From contig RXJQ01000032.1 in the NCBI GenBank assembly GCA_003963115.1, forward strand, positions 1 through 64,000: DNA of 64,000 nucleotides. Reading direction: 5' to 3'. Under the pieces are notes generated by a model. The model had not been told where the DNA came from, did no database searches, and was given only the letters and a program-made list of their open reading frames with translations. Source of the DNA: Burkholderiales bacterium (lineage in GTDB: Bacteria > Pseudomonadota > Gammaproteobacteria > Burkholderiales > Burkholderiaceae_C). Below, piece by piece: positions 63,772 through 64,000 of this stretch. Each line of letters begins with the position of its first letter. Position 1 is the stretch's first letter. The position numbers and the translations under genes are program-made.

Positions 63772-64000
63772 TCAGCGTGCAGAGCGCGGTTTGACCTTGG
63801 CCGCGGCCTTGCGGGCCTTGTCACGCGCCGCCTCGATGGTGCTGTCGGTGGCCAGGGCCACGCCCATGCGGCGCTTGACGAAACTCTCGGGCTTGCCGAA
63901 CAGGCGGATGTCGGTGCCGGGCTCTGACAAGGCTTGGGCCAGGCCGTCGAACACCATGTCCTGCGCATCGACGCCACCGTAGATCACGGCCGAGGCGCCG
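63772..64000 (-). CDS. purT: Formate-dependent GAR transformylase PurT, 3' end (partial)
   Basis: The C-terminal 75 residues of an ATP-grasp protein running off the right edge. [19 protein letters not shown] and [20 protein letters not shown] closely match the PurT C-terminus, which in E. coli reads LRLFGKPEIDG then RRLGVALA. The protein ends in an Ala/Lys-rich tail. PurT makes formyl-GAR from GAR, formate and ATP. The ATP-binding domain is outside the window. Confidence 0.88.
   Translation of the reverse strand, partial: GASAVIYGGVDAQDMVFDGLAQALSEPGTDIRLFGKPESFVKRRMGVALATDSTIEAARDKARKAAAKVKPRSAR

Overview
The window is high-GC chromosomal DNA of a beta-proteobacterium, most likely order Burkholderiales. 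The evidence is the gene orders dusB-fis-purH, argB-(HAD phosphatase)-slmA and hpf-ptsN-hprK, fur divergent from bamE-dapB, a class A RNase P RNA, four PEP-CTERM (exosortase-sorted) proteins, and a secreted hydrolase closely resembling the Ideonella PETase. I cannot fix the genus; an Aquabacterium/Rubrivivax-like relative is plausible. No prophage, insertion sequence, CRISPR array or tRNA was found. Nearly all of the sequence is ordinary chromosome with accessory secreted-protein genes inserted between housekeeping blocks.

Layout. 0-7 kb: hybrid sensor kinase, chemotaxis receptor, and a DapA-superfamily aldolase divergent from an AraC regulator. 7-13.4 kb: the main accessory block, with a short lipase-foldase-like protein, a PETase-like polyester hydrolase, an AdeT-type solute-binding protein, and a two-gene operon of a gingipain-like C25 protease ending in a dockerin plus a PEP-CTERM protein carrying a cohesin. 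13.6-21.5 kb: pyrC, TetR regulator, K+ channel, cysK, dsbD, rnpB, alpha-carbonic anhydrase, ruvC. 21.5-25 kb: a minus-strand operon (di-heme peroxidase, secreted metallophosphoesterase, PEP-CTERM protein) behind a triple Pho-box-like repeat. 25-34.5 kb: purH/fis/dusB, OmpW, phytase-like PEP-CTERM protein, YqaA, CusF-like protein, argB, an 81-bp triple tandem repeat, HAD phosphatase, slmA. 34.6-43.6 kb: PEP-CTERM protein, 5'-nucleotidase, degenerate trypsin-fold protein, DUF815 ATPase, NUDIX, Coq4, enoyl-CoA hydratase, SWIB protein, OYE reductase. 43.6-48.4 kb: a Fur-box-led cluster (di-heme peroxidase lipoprotein, porin, FMN-binding protein, ApbE, four-helix membrane protein). 48.4-64 kb: alx behind a yybP-ykoY (Mn2+) riboswitch, M48 protease, moaC, PglL-type ligase, MFS, hpf-ptsN-hprK, fur, bamE, dapB, exbBD, amn, orphan higA, a Crp/Fnr regulator and the 3' end of purT.

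How the genes work together. Three accessory modules stand out. (1) A possible surface complex: an exosortase-anchored cohesin would hold a dockerin-tagged cysteine protease at the outer surface. (2) A secreted polyesterase with its own reduced foldase, the two separated by an intrinsic terminator. (3) Two di-heme peroxidase operons that appear to be in different regulons, one phosphate (with a secreted phosphoesterase) and one iron (with an extracytoplasmic flavin/heme electron chain). Secreted phosphoesterases recur (22.3, 29.4 and 35.3 kb), which suggests a lifestyle of phosphorus scavenging from organic matter.

All calls come from reading the sequence and from knowledge of the families. 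No database search was run.
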